Of a stretch of 64,000 nucleotides of DNA, positions 51,676-59,381 are shown one piece after another. Source of the DNA: an uncultured Clostridia bacterium (GTDB lineage Bacteria; Bacillota; Clostridia; Oscillospirales; Acutalibacteraceae); assembly GCA_945876745.1 (NCBI GenBank), contig CAMCPL010000009.1:16839-80838 (forward strand), in the 5' to 3' direction. Position 1 is the stretch's first letter. Every line of letters starts with the position of its first letter. Below the pieces are notes generated by a model. That model had not been told where the DNA came from. It ran no database searches and saw nothing but the letters and a program-made list of their open reading frames with translations. The translations under genes and the position numbers were made by a program.

Positions 51676-53496
51676 GTGACCGAAAAGGAGCTGCGCAAAA
51701 AAGCAATGGCATTGCCGCTTAATCCCGGCGTTTATATTATGAAAAACAAAGATAAAAAAATAATATACATCGGCAAGGCGAAGGCTCTGAAAAACCGTGT
51801 TTCCTCCTACTTCGGCTCCCACTCTAACCACTCGCTAAAGGTTATAAGAATGGTTGAAAACGTAGACGACTTCGACTACATTTTGTGCGACACGGAATTT
51901 GAAGCGTTGGTGCTTGAATGCTCGCTGATAAAGCAACATATGCCGAAATACAACATTCTTCTCAAGGACGACAAGGGATATAATTATATCAAAATCACAA
52001 AGGAGGAATTTCCGAAAATCCGCGAGGCGAAGCAGATGCTTGACGACGGCGCAGAATATATCGGACCTTTTGTTTCGAATTTTTCGGTTAAAAGCGCAGT
52101 TGAGGAAACGCTGAAAATTTTTAAGCTTCCGCGCTGTAACAAGCAATTTCCGAGAGATTACAACAAGTCAAGACCGTGCCTAAACGGCTTTATGGGAATA
52201 TGCTGTGCGCCGTGTAACGGCAGAATTTCCAAGGAGGAATACAGAGCGTCAATCGACGACGCAGTCGCATTTCTAAAAGGCGGCGCGGCAAAGTCGGTTG
52301 AAGAAATGAAAAGGCGTATGCTCGAATATTCCGAAAATCTCGAATTTGAAAAAGCGGCAAAAATGCGTGACAGAATAAAATCAATATCAAACCTCGACGA
52401 AAAGCAAAAGGTTGTTTCGATAAACGTTGCATTTGAGGACGTTTTTGCGTTTGTGCAAAGCAACAAAAAATCGTGCTTTGAGGTTTTGAGATTCAAGCAC
52501 GGAAGACTTGCCGACAGCGAGAATTGGATAATCGACACGCCCGACAACGCCTGCGACGCAAGATTTGAGCTTATTGAGAGATACTATTCAATGAGAAGCG
52601 ACATACCGCCGAGAGTTGTAGTTGACGGTGAAATAACCGACGAGGAATTATTAAGGCAGTTTTTGGAAAAGCTGCGTGAGAAGAAGGTTGAAATAATACA
52701 TCCGCAAAAGGGCGAGCACTCGGCAATACTGAATATGTGCATAAAAAATGCAAACGAGCATTTGGCACAGTATCAGGGCAGGCTCGGAAAGGAAATGGCG
52801 GCGCTTGATGAGCTTGCGCAGCTTTTGGGCTTACCGAAGCCGCCGGAAATTATTGAAAGCTATGATATATCGCACACCTTCGGCGCTGACAATGTTGCAG
52901 GTATGGTTGTCTTCAAAAACGGCAGACCGATGAAAAATGCGTACAAAAAATTTGCCATCAAGGGCTTCGACGGTCAAAACGACGTCGGCTCGATGAGCGA
53001 GGTTTTGAGCCGCAGATTTAAGCACTATTACGAGGACGACGAAGACAGCACGTTCAAAATCAAGCCCGATTTAATACTCCTTGACGGTGGTCAGCCGCAG
53101 GTCAACGCCGTGTTGCCGATAATCAGGCAAATGAATTTGGACATTCCCGTTTTCGGCATGGTAAAGGACACGAAGCACCGCACGAGAGCAATAGCCTACG
53201 ACGGCGGTGAAATCGAAATAAATTCGCACAGAAGCGCATTTACTCTTGTTTCGACAATTCAAGAGGAGGTTCACCGCTTTGCGATAACATATCACAGAAC
53301 GAAGCACAAAAAGAGTTCGTTTTCGTCGTCCCTTTTGAAAATACACGGTATCGGAGAAGCAAAGGCAAAGGCTCTTATGAAGCACTTTAAGACTATATCG
53401 GCAATCAAAAACGCAAGCGTCGACGAGCTTTGCGCAGTCAGCGGAATTTCAAAAAGAGACGCAGAAAATATTAACAAATATTACAGCGAGATGTAA
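51676..53496 (+). CDS. uvrC: Excinuclease ABC subunit C
   Basis: This is 606 residues, the usual length. GIY-YIG domain (GVYIMKNKDKKIIYIGKAK, about 15-33), UVR motif (LEFEKAAKMRDRI, about 215), the RNase H-like nuclease region (IIESYDISHTFGADNVAGM, about 393) and a C-terminal HhH pair (IHGIGEAKAKALMKHF, about 555). It cuts both sides of UvrB-bound lesions. GTG start behind AAAGGAGG. Confidence 0.97.
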   Translation: MTEKELRKKAMALPLNPGVYIMKNKDKKIIYIGKAKALKNRVSSYFGSHSNHSLKVIRMVENVDDFDYILCDTEFEALVLECSLIKQHMPKYNILLKDDKGYNYIKITKEEFPKIREAKQMLDDGAEYIGPFVSNFSVKSAVEETLKIFKLPRCNKQFPRDYNKSRPCLNGFMGICCAPCNGRISKEEYRASIDDAVAFLKGGAAKSVEEMKRRMLEYSENLEFEKAAKMRDRIKSISNLDEKQKVVSINVAFEDVFAFVQSNKKSCFEVLRFKHGRLADSENWIIDTPDNACDARFELIERYYSMRSDIPPRVVVDGEITDEELLRQFLEKLREKKVEIIHPQKGEHSAILNMCIKNANEHLAQYQGRLGKEMAALDELAQLLGLPKPPEIIESYDISHTFGADNVAGMVVFKNGRPMKNAYKKFAIKGFDGQNDVGSMSEVLSRRFKHYYEDDEDSTFKIKPDLILLDGGQPQVNAVLPIIRQMNLDIPVFGMVKDTKHRTRAIAYDGGEIEINSHRSAFTLVSTIQEEVHRFAITYHRTKHKKSSFSSSLLKIHGIGEAKAKALMKHFKTISAIKNASVDELCAVSGISKRDAENINKYYSEM

Positions 53497-53513
53497 AAAA
53501 ACCATAATAAAAC

Positions 53514-53542
53514 TTGACGAGAACAAGGGTTATCTGTATAAT
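53514..53542 (+). promoter_or_regulatory. Promoter of rsmD-coaD
   Basis: TTGACG (53514-53519), 17 bases, TATAAT (53537-53542). Confidence 0.8.
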
Positions 53543-53583
53543 AGAAGTGTATGTAAATATGAATTTATTAAGGGAATGACCTT

Positions 53584-54120
53584 ATGAAAGTAATAACAGG
53601 CTCCCTTAGGGGACGACGGCTCGACACTCTCGACGGTGAGGAAGTCACACGACCGACTGCTCAAAGCACAAAGGAAGCGTTGTTCAGCGCAATCCAATTT
53701 GAGATTGAGGACAGAAAGGTGCTTGACCTATTCGCAGGCTCGGGACAGCTCGGAATTGAAGCAATATCACGAGGCGCAAGGCATTGTACCTTTGTTGAAA
53801 GCAACAAACGGGCTTACGCTATTGTTGAGCAAAATATTAAAAAGTGTAAAATCGAGGATAAATGCACACTTGTTTTTTCGCAGGCGTCCTCGTTTCTTAT
53901 GAACAAAAACAATTTTGACATTGCATTCGCAGACCCGCCCTATCACAAGGGATTAATCGAGGAATGTCTGCCGAAGCTCGTCGGTATGATGAACGACGAC
54001 GGAGTGATAATCTGCGAAAGTGCAAGGGACGAGGAGCTTCCCGAAAGCGTTGACGGCTGGAGCATTGACAGAGTGCGAAGCTACGGAAAAACAAAGCTCT
54101 CGTATTACAGAAAGGGTTGA
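53584..54120 (+). CDS. rsmD: 16S rRNA (guanine-966-N2)-methyltransferase
   Basis: This is 178 residues. SAM motif DLFAGSGQLGIEA (about 44) and catalytic DPPYHKG (about 118); N-terminal GRRLDTLDGEEVTRPT is typical. It methylates G966 of 16S rRNA. Its stop abuts the coaD start, the standard Firmicutes order rsmD-coaD. Confidence 0.95.
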   Translation: MKVITGSLRGRRLDTLDGEEVTRPTAQSTKEALFSAIQFEIEDRKVLDLFAGSGQLGIEAISRGARHCTFVESNKRAYAIVEQNIKKCKIEDKCTLVFSQASSFLMNKNNFDIAFADPPYHKGLIEECLPKLVGMMNDDGVIICESARDEELPESVDGWSIDRVRSYGKTKLSYYRKG

Positions 54121-54122
54121 TT

Positions 54123-54608
54123 ATGAAAACGGCAATTTGTCCGGGTAGCTTTGACCCTGTAACCTTGGGGCATCTCGATATTATCGAGCGTGCCGCCGAA
54201 TTGTTCGACGAGGTAATTGTTTTGGTTATGAGCAACCGAAGCAAGTCGGGCTCGCTTTTCACGGTTGAAGAGAGAATTGAGTTCATCAACCGAACAATTA
54301 AAGGAAAGAACATCAAGGTTGACACCTACGACGGACTTTTAGTTGATTACGCAAAGCAAAAAAATGCTGTTGCAATAGTAAAAGGACTCAGGGCTATGTC
54401 TGATTTTGAATACGAATTTCAGCAGGCGCTCACAAACAAGTCACTCTATCCCAAGGTTGAAACGGTTTTCCTCACAACCGAGGGTAAGAATATGTTTTTA
54501 TCATCAAGCATGGTAAAGGAAGTTTGCACATTAGGCGGTGATATTTCCACCTTTGTGCCGCAGGAAATTATAAACGATATTTACGAAAGATGTAAAGGAG
54601 ACAATTAA
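54123..54608 (+). CDS. coaD: Phosphopantetheine adenylyltransferase
   Basis: This is 161 residues. CPGSFDPVTLGHLDIIERA (HxGH-type nucleotidyltransferase motif) at the N-terminus and SSSMVKEVCTLGGDIS near 125. It makes dephospho-CoA, the penultimate step of CoA synthesis. ATG at 54123 is the family start; the upstream TTG at 54117 adds two residues. Followed at one base by the coiled-coil gene. Confidence 0.96.
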   Translation: MKTAICPGSFDPVTLGHLDIIERAAELFDEVIVLVMSNRSKSGSLFTVEERIEFINRTIKGKNIKVDTYDGLLVDYAKQKNAVAIVKGLRAMSDFEYEFQQALTNKSLYPKVETVFLTTEGKNMFLSSSMVKEVCTLGGDISTFVPQEIINDIYERCKGDN

Positions 54609-54609
54609 A

Positions 54610-55176
54610 ATGGCAAACACTAATACAGATATTTTGTTAGAAGACCTTGAGGACGTACTTGACGACGCTACTTCTATCCCCTTGTCAAAAAAATATGCAG
54701 TAGACATTGACAAGATTAAGACAATTATCGAAGACATCAGGCTCAACACTCCGCAGGAAATCAAGCAGGCTAAGGCTATCGTAAATTCACGAAATACAAT
54801 TCTTGAGGAAGCAAAGAACGAGGCTGCAGAGATTATCAAAAAGGCTCAAGAGGACGCAAGAGAGCTTGTTGCAAGAGATGAAATAACAAAGACAGCACAG
54901 GCTCAAGCGGCTGAAATTATTTCAAAGGCTAACGAGCAGGGCAAGCAAATGGTAACAGAATCTCAAAATCAAGCAAGCGAGATTTTGAGCAATGCAACGG
55001 CACAGGCTAACGAAATGGTTACCTCGGCTCAAAATAAGTCAAGAGAAATCCTTGCAGCCGTAAATAACTACGCTGACGATACTCTGCTTTCGATTGACGA
55101 CGCTTTGTACAAGGCGCTCACAGATGTTCGCAGAATCCGTCAGGGCATCTCAAACGTTCAGAAAAAAGACCAATAA
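54610..55176 (+). CDS. Coiled-coil protein after coaD (DivIVA/ATPase-subunit-like)
   Basis: This is 188 residues, mostly one long coiled coil (about 60-175), with near-regular AxxI(I/L)xxAxxxA repeats such as AAEIIKKAQEDARELV and AAEIISKANEQG. It resembles the short ATP-synthase-subunit-like or DivIVA-like proteins found downstream of coaD in Clostridia. Probably membrane- or division-associated; function not established. It ends the operon at a terminator. Confidence 0.75.
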   Translation: MANTNTDILLEDLEDVLDDATSIPLSKKYAVDIDKIKTIIEDIRLNTPQEIKQAKAIVNSRNTILEEAKNEAAEIIKKAQEDARELVARDEITKTAQAQAAEIISKANEQGKQMVTESQNQASEILSNATAQANEMVTSAQNKSREILAAVNNYADDTLLSIDDALYKALTDVRRIRQGISNVQKKDQ

Positions 55177-55183
55177 TAATTGC

Positions 55184-55216
55184 AAAAAAGAGAGTCGGGC
55201 GACTCTCTTTTTTTAG
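55184..55216 (+). terminator. Terminator of rsmD-coaD operon
   Basis: AAAGAGAGTCG-GGC-GACTCTCTTT then TTTT. Confidence 0.85.
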
Positions 55217-55240
55217 TGATGTTTTGCGATAAATCTCAAA

Positions 55241-55300
55241 GTGAAGTAATGTTAAACATTGTGAAGTACGGCTGTGCCGAGTGAAGTTTGCCTTACGGCA
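55241..55300 (+). repeat. Three-unit, 20-nt-period GTGAAGT-hairpin repeat
   Basis: GTGAAGT occurs at 55241, 55261 and 55281, exactly 20 bases apart. Each copy is followed by a different small hairpin: AATGT-TAA-ACATT, CGGC-TGT-GCCG, and TTGCC-TTAC-GGCAA. A fourth hairpin (ACGAGC-AAT-GCTCGT) lies at about 55332-55346. The heptamer is fixed while stems vary but keep pairing. Confidence 0.75.
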
Positions 55301-55376
55301 AGCTGCAGTATGATTGATTAAAGTTTGCATACGAGCAATGCTCGTCTCTACGCATAATATTACAATACAGGTATAA

Positions 55377-55416
55377 CGGACATGTCCAATCGGATGCGTC
55401 CGTTTTTTAATTGACT
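55377..55416. terminator. Terminator-like hairpin
   Basis: ACGGACATGTCC-AATC-GGATGCGTCCGT, imperfect stem, followed by TTTTTTAATT. It lies 12 bases beyond the 3' end of the leucine-rich gene on the other strand and ends whatever reads rightward. Confidence 0.5.
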
Positions 55417-55427
55417 ATTTTATTATT

Positions 55428-56390
55428 CTACTGTATTGAATTGCTGTGTTTTCCGTGTTTTTTCTTAACATACATTACAAGCGTTACAACAGAAAAGATA
55501 CAGAATAAAGCAAATAATACTACAAGTGCACTTTCATTTGCTCCGGTGTAAGGGCTTTTTGTTGATGATTTTCCAGATGTGTTATCATTATCAGTATTTT
55601 GTGAAATAGATTCGGAATCGGTAGTATCGGTATCAATAACGAAATTATAATGATATGTTGCTTGAGAAAACACTCCCATTATTTCTTCATTCCCTTCAAA
55701 CGCTTGGAACGATATATTATTCCACTGTTCTTCAGTACCTGTATAATAAATATCTGTCAAATTATTACAACCAAGAAATGCATTGAATTCTATATAGGTA
55801 ACGCTTTTGGGAATAACAATACTCTCTAAATTACTACACATATGAAAACCGGAATTGGTAATTTTTGTCACACCATCTGGAATTACTACGCTTTTCAGAT
55901 TTTTACAAGCACTAAAAGAATTTTTTCCTAATCTTGTTACACTGTTTGGTATTGTATAAGTTAAATCGGTTTTAGCTGCAGGAAATTCTATCAATGTTGT
56001 TTTGTTTTTGTCAAACAAAATACCTTCATCAGATGTATAATATTGATTACTAGCATCTACTATAAATTTTTCAATACTAATACACCAATTAAATGCCCTA
56101 TCGTCAATACTCGTTACACTATCCGGTATTGTTACACTTGTTAAATTTGAACAATTGTAAAATGCGTACTCTGCAATTGTAGTTACGGTATATCCATCAA
56201 TTTTTTCCGGAATATCTACATTTTCTTCAGAGCCTAAATATTCTGTAATTTGTGCTGTGCCGTCATCAAGCACGGTATATTCATAATCACCGCTTGTTAA
56301 GGCAAATACAGACAAATTTGTTCCAACTGTTATGCTAAACATCATTAAAACAGATAAAAATAGACTTATAAACTTTTTTGTTTTTTTCAT
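55428..56390 (-). CDS. BspA-like leucine-rich repeat surface protein
   Basis: This is 320 residues. Signal peptide (1-31), then LRR_5-type repeats from about 60 to 235 (for example CSNLTSVTIPDSVTSIDDRAF, CKNLKSVVIPDGVTKI), a Ser/Thr/Asp linker, and a C-terminal sorting-like end: SPYTGANESA followed by a membrane helix and basic residues (KKKHGK). The motif is not a canonical LPxTG. Probably displayed on the cell surface for adhesion. AAAGGAG sets the ATG. Its promoter overlaps an operator of the adjacent regulator. Confidence 0.85.
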   Translation of the reverse strand: MKKTKKFISLFLSVLMMFSITVGTNLSVFALTSGDYEYTVLDDGTAQITEYLGSEENVDIPEKIDGYTVTTIAEYAFYNCSNLTSVTIPDSVTSIDDRAFNWCISIEKFIVDASNQYYTSDEGILFDKNKTTLIEFPAAKTDLTYTIPNSVTRLGKNSFSACKNLKSVVIPDGVTKITNSGFHMCSNLESIVIPKSVTYIEFNAFLGCNNLTDIYYTGTEEQWNNISFQAFEGNEEIMGVFSQATYHYNFVIDTDTTDSESISQNTDNDNTSGKSSTKSPYTGANESALVVLFALFCIFSVVTLVMYVKKKHGKHSNSIQ

Positions 56391-56407
56391 AAATATTACT
56401 CCTTTAC

Positions 56408-56495
56408 ATTATCTAATGTTTACATTATATGATATAATAATCTATATGTCAAGATGGAAAAATAAAGTATTATCTAACCAAAACATTAGATAATA
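56408..56495. promoter_or_regulatory. Operator half-sites shared by the surface gene and the XRE gene
   Basis: ATTATCTAATGTT (56408-56420) is the exact reverse complement of AACATTAGATAAT (56482-56494). A third half-site (TATTATCTAA at 56468) makes a 28-bp dyad with the second: TATTATCTA, 10-base loop, TAGATAATA. These flank the start of the XRE gene and cover the promoter of the surface gene. Confidence 0.7.
56424..56452 (-). promoter_or_regulatory. Consensus promoter of the leucine-rich protein gene
   Basis: TTGACA (56452-56447), 17 bases, TATAAT (56429-56424), minus strand. The 13-mer ATTATCTAATGTT at 56408-56420 sits at the expected transcription start, so a protein bound there would repress. 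Confidence 0.85.
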
Positions 56496-56508
56496 GGCGG
56501 TGACGGCA

Positions 56509-56721
56509 TTGATTAAATTAAGGGCTTTGGAATTACTCAAAGAGAACGGCAAGTCTAAATATTAGTTATATATGCAGCTTGGAATGAGTTATCAAAATTT
56601 CAACAAAATGGTAAACAACGAAACGAAGTCAATCAAATACGACAACATCGAAACAATGTGCAGATTGTTCAATTGTACACCAAATGATTTATTCAATATA
56701 AGTGATGATTTAGAGGAATAA
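56509..56721 (+). pseudogene. XRE-type HTH regulator interrupted by an in-frame TAG
   Basis: From TTG at 56509 (GGCGGTGA upstream) the frame reads as a 70-residue Cro/CI-type helix-turn-helix protein: ALELLKENGKSKY, then TAG at 56563-56565, then LYMQLGMSYQNFNKMVNNE and CRLFNCTPNDLF to a TAA at 56721. Family members have Trp at the TAG position, so one G-to-A change (TGG to TAG) explains it. A 49-residue peptide could restart at ATG 56572, lacking the first helix. Its upstream half-sites suggest the intact protein controlled itself and the leucine-rich gene. Confidence 0.75.
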
Positions 56722-56740
56722 TAGCATACTCAGTTCGTCC

Positions 56741-56948
56741 TTTTATCCCCTCAGTCACTGCGTGACAGCTATCTCACCTGCCGGCTCGGTCGGTGCTTCT
56801 GCATAAATGCAGAGGTGTCCACCGGACACCCGCACCCTTGATGACAAGCCAAGGGGAGCCTATTTTTTTAAGACGGAGCCTGTTTTAACGATAAAAGGCT
56901 CCACTTATTGTAAGGGGAGCCGGTGCATTAGCGACTGAGGGGATAAAA
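56741..56948. repeat. 208-bp repeat with 16-bp perfect terminal inverted repeats
   Basis: TTTTATCCCCTCAGTC (56741-56756) and its exact reverse complement (56933-56948) bound the element. Inside are GGAGCC-type inverted repeats and the word GAGGTGTCCACCGGACACC. No coding frame, no clear target duplication. A rearranged relative lies at 62,392-62,590. MITE-like or a structured dispersed repeat. Confidence 0.8.
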
Positions 56949-56950
56949 AC

Positions 56951-56983
56951 AAAAAAGCTCTTGCGATTGCAGGAGCTTTTGGT
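56951..56983 (-). terminator. Terminator of ptsH
   Basis: AAAAGCTCCTGC-AATC-GCAAGAGCTTTTTT on the minus strand. Confidence 0.8.
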
Positions 56984-57011
56984 TATTTTGAGTATGTGAT
57001 TTATTTAAGAA

Positions 57012-57275
57012 TTAGTCGTTAAAGCCGCTGTTAACGAGAGCTACAAGACCTTCTACTGCTTCCTCCTCGTCAGAGCCGTCAGCGATGATTCTGATATCTG
57101 TGCCGCCCATGATACCAAGAGACAAAACGCCTAAAAGAGACTTTGCATTTACTCTTCTTTCTTCCTTTTCTACCCAAATTGAAGACTTGAACTCATTTGC
57201 CTTTTGGATAAAGAAGGTTGCAGGACGAGCGTGCAATCCAACCTGATTTTCTACTGTTACATCTTTTACGAACAT
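57012..57275 (-). CDS. ptsH: HPr phosphocarrier protein
   Basis: This is 87 residues. The active His is in VGLHARPATFFI (residue 15 region) and the regulatory Ser in NAKSLLGVLSLGI (residue 46 region). Both sites present means HPr rather than Crh. It carries phosphate from EI to sugar EII proteins and, when Ser-phosphorylated, works with CcpA in carbon repression. Alone here; ptsI is elsewhere. Promoter TTGACC-N16-TATAAT lies at about 57334-57361. Confidence 0.95.
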   Translation of the reverse strand: MFVKDVTVENQVGLHARPATFFIQKANEFKSSIWVEKEERRVNAKSLLGVLSLGIMGGTDIRIIADGSDEEEAVEGLVALVNSGFND

Positions 57276-57453
57276 AATAACTACCTCTCAAATATTCTGT
57301 ATGATCATTATATTATTTTCATCTGTCTATGATATTATATCACTATTTGTCAAAAGGTCAACGATATTTCAAAAACTTCGTTTATCTTTTTAATTACTAC
57401 CAAATTTTACAAAGGTGATTTGTGCATAATTAACAAAAAAATATAATGATTTT

Positions 57454-58182
57454 TTATGATTTCAATTCTTCAATATACTTCAAATCGTCTTTTGTAAGCT
57501 CGGCATTTTCGAGCATATCGGGGCGACGCTCATAGGTTCGCTTTATTGACTGTTTTCTGCGCCATTTGTCAACATTTTGATGATGTCCCGAAAGCAAAAC
57601 CTCGGGCACCTCCCTGCCGTTCCACACAGCAGGATGAGTATACTGCGGATATTCAAGCAAGGAATTATAATGGCTTTCCTCTTCAAAGCACTCGTCATTT
57701 GACAGCACTCCGTCCAACATTCTTGAAATGCTGTCGGCAAGAATGAGCGCCGGAAGCTCGCCGCCTGTAAGAACATAATCGCCTATTGAGATTTCCTCAG
57801 GCTGAAGCTCGTCGATTACTCTTTCATCAACACCCTCGTAATGACCGCAGAGAATGACGATATTATCTAATTTTGAAAGCTCCTTAACACGCTGTTGAGT
57901 AAGAGTTTTACCCTGCGGCGTCATATAGACAAGGTGCGGCCTTTTTCCGATTTGCTCGCATATTGAATTATAGCAACGATAAATCGGTTCGGCAAGCATA
58001 ACCATTCCGTTGCCGCCGCCGTAGGGCTTATCGTCTACGTGGCGGTGCTTATCAATCGAAAAATCACGAATATCAACAGTATTGATTTCTACCTTTCCCG
58101 CCTGTCTTGCCCTGCCGATAATGCTTTCATTCAGCACGCTGTCGCACATATCGGTGAAGAGCGTCATTATATCAATCCTCAT
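57454..58182 (-). CDS. trmD: tRNA (guanine-37-N1)-methyltransferase
   Basis: This is 242 residues. SPOUT trefoil-knot motifs: LCGHYEGVDERVID (about 110), IGDYVLTGGELPAL (about 133), and VLLSGHHQNVDKWRR near 200. It methylates G37 next to the anticodon, preventing frameshifts. ATG at 58182 follows AAAGGA; it overlaps rimM by 11 bases. Confidence 0.96.
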   Translation of the reverse strand: MRIDIMTLFTDMCDSVLNESIIGRARQAGKVEINTVDIRDFSIDKHRHVDDKPYGGGNGMVMLAEPIYRCYNSICEQIGKRPHLVYMTPQGKTLTQQRVKELSKLDNIVILCGHYEGVDERVIDELQPEEISIGDYVLTGGELPALILADSISRMLDGVLSNDECFEEESHYNSLLEYPQYTHPAVWNGREVPEVLLSGHHQNVDKWRRKQSIKRTYERRPDMLENAELTKDDLKYIEELKS

Positions 58183-58681
58183 CAAAAAGTCCTTTCATCG
58201 GTTTTATTCTTACGACCTGATATTCTGTGTTGATTTCTTTAATCACGTCGGGGATTGCGGGGATTAAGGTATGCTTACCCCAGCTTTCAACATCGTAGAT
58301 ATCACTTGCGCCGTAATTGAGCACATCAACTATTTTTCCGTACTCTTCCTCGGTATCGACGTCTACAACATAGCAGCCGATAATATCGACGAGATAATGC
58401 TTTCCGTCTGCAATATGAGCATCATCACGATTACAATAAATTACTTTATTTTTCAGTTCTTCAGCCTGTTCGACGGTTGTTATTTCGGCAAATTTCAAAA
58501 TAGCAATATTCTTCTGTTGACGGGCTGACACGAGAGTTAGAGGGCTATTGCCTTTATCGTCGAGATAGACGGTTTTGAGCTGTTTAATATAATCAATACC
58601 GTCGCACCACATAGCAAGTTTAACCTCGCCTTTAATGCCGTGGGTATTATTTACTTTTCCTATTTCCAAATACTGTTTCAT
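58172..58681 (-). CDS. rimM: 16S rRNA processing protein RimM
   Basis: This is 169 residues. YLEIGKVNNTHGIKGEVK at the N-terminus and the PRC-barrel (DIIGCYVVDVDTEEEYGKI) are diagnostic. It assists 30S head maturation with S19. In this genome a terminator separates it from khpA, so rimM-trmD are probably read from their own promoter as well (TTGTGC-N16-TAAATT near 58712-58739). Confidence 0.95.
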   Translation of the reverse strand: MKQYLEIGKVNNTHGIKGEVKLAMWCDGIDYIKQLKTVYLDDKGNSPLTLVSARQQKNIAILKFAEITTVEQAEELKNKVIYCNRDDAHIADGKHYLVDIIGCYVVDVDTEEEYGKIVDVLNYGASDIYDVESWGKHTLIPAIPDVIKEINTEYQVVRIKPMKGLFDED

Positions 58682-58747
58682 AGCATCAAGTCCTTTTATT
58701 AGTACAATTTAGAATACCACAAAATTCGCACAATCTCAATAGTGAAA

Positions 58748-58780
58748 AAGAAAAAAGACAGCCGAAATTCGACTGTCCTT
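58748..58780 (-). terminator. Terminator between khpA and rimM
   Basis: AAAGGACAGTCGAATTTCGGCTGTCTTTTTT on the minus strand (stem GGACAGTCG/CGGCTGTC). Confidence 0.75.
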
Positions 58781-58784
58781 TGAA

Positions 58785-59018
58785 TTAATCAATTTCGATT
58801 GATATTTTTGCATCGTTTCGGGTAGCGGCGGCACGCATAACAACACGAATTGCCTTTGCTATTCTGCCCTGCTTTCCGATTACTCTGCCCATATCGCCCT
58901 CATCAACGTGAAGATGATATACGGTTACGCCTTCTTCGTTCGGCTCATCAATATCAACAGAAACCTTATCGGGATTATCAACTAAACCCTTAGTTATGGA
59001 TACCAACAATTCCTCCAA
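58785..59018 (-). CDS. khpA: KH-domain RNA-binding protein KhpA (YlqC)
   Basis: This is about 77 residues, one KH domain with the GKQGR loop. Family N-termini (LxxxIxKxLVDNPD) match the TTG start at 59018 (AGGAGG seven bases before). KhpA/KhpB bind RNA and affect cell division and small-RNA regulation in streptococci and lactobacilli. Lies between rpsP and rimM as in most Firmicutes. Confidence 0.93.
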   Translation of the reverse strand: MEELLVSITKGLVDNPDKVSVDIDEPNEEGVTVYHLHVDEGDMGRVIGKQGRIAKAIRVVMRAAATRNDAKISIEID

Positions 59019-59060
59019 AGAAAACACCTCCTAATATATCTTTGCTTTTGTTACAAAGAT

Positions 59061-59303
59061 TTACAGAATGCCTTCTTTTTTAAGGATTGACTTTACGGTA
59101 TCGGTTGGCTGTGCGCCGTTTGCTATCCACTTCTTTGCTTTTTCAGCGTCAATCTTGATTTCAGCCGGATCAACCATTGTGTTGTAGGTTCCGATTTCCT
59201 CAATGAAACGACCGTCACGAGGGTATCTTGAATCTGCTACTACTACACGATAGAAAGGAGCCTTCTTTGCGCCCATTCTGCGAAGTCTGATTTTTACTGC
59301 CAT
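59061..59303 (-). CDS. rpsP: 30S ribosomal protein S16
   Basis: This is 80 residues: [24 protein letters not shown] and [11 protein letters not shown] are characteristic. GGAGGT before ATG at 59303; the longer frame to 59348 is not real. Confidence 0.97.
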   Translation of the reverse strand: MAVKIRLRRMGAKKAPFYRVVVADSRYPRDGRFIEEIGTYNTMVDPAEIKIDAEKAKKWIANGAQPTDTVKSILKKEGIL

Positions 59304-59381
59304 TTTTGTTACCTCCAAAATATATTGTAAAAAATATTTATCAACCAATTTATAAGCTAAATTAAATTGGATTAATACGAA

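Noticed and set aside
55241..55300. A small CRISPR array
   Set aside because: The repeat is only seven bases and the period 20; spacers are self-pairing hairpins and there are no cas genes.
56563..56565. Pyrrolysine or other TAG recoding in the XRE gene
   Set aside because: The codon aligns with Trp in the family, there is no recoding signal, and nothing in the window suggests altered decoding.
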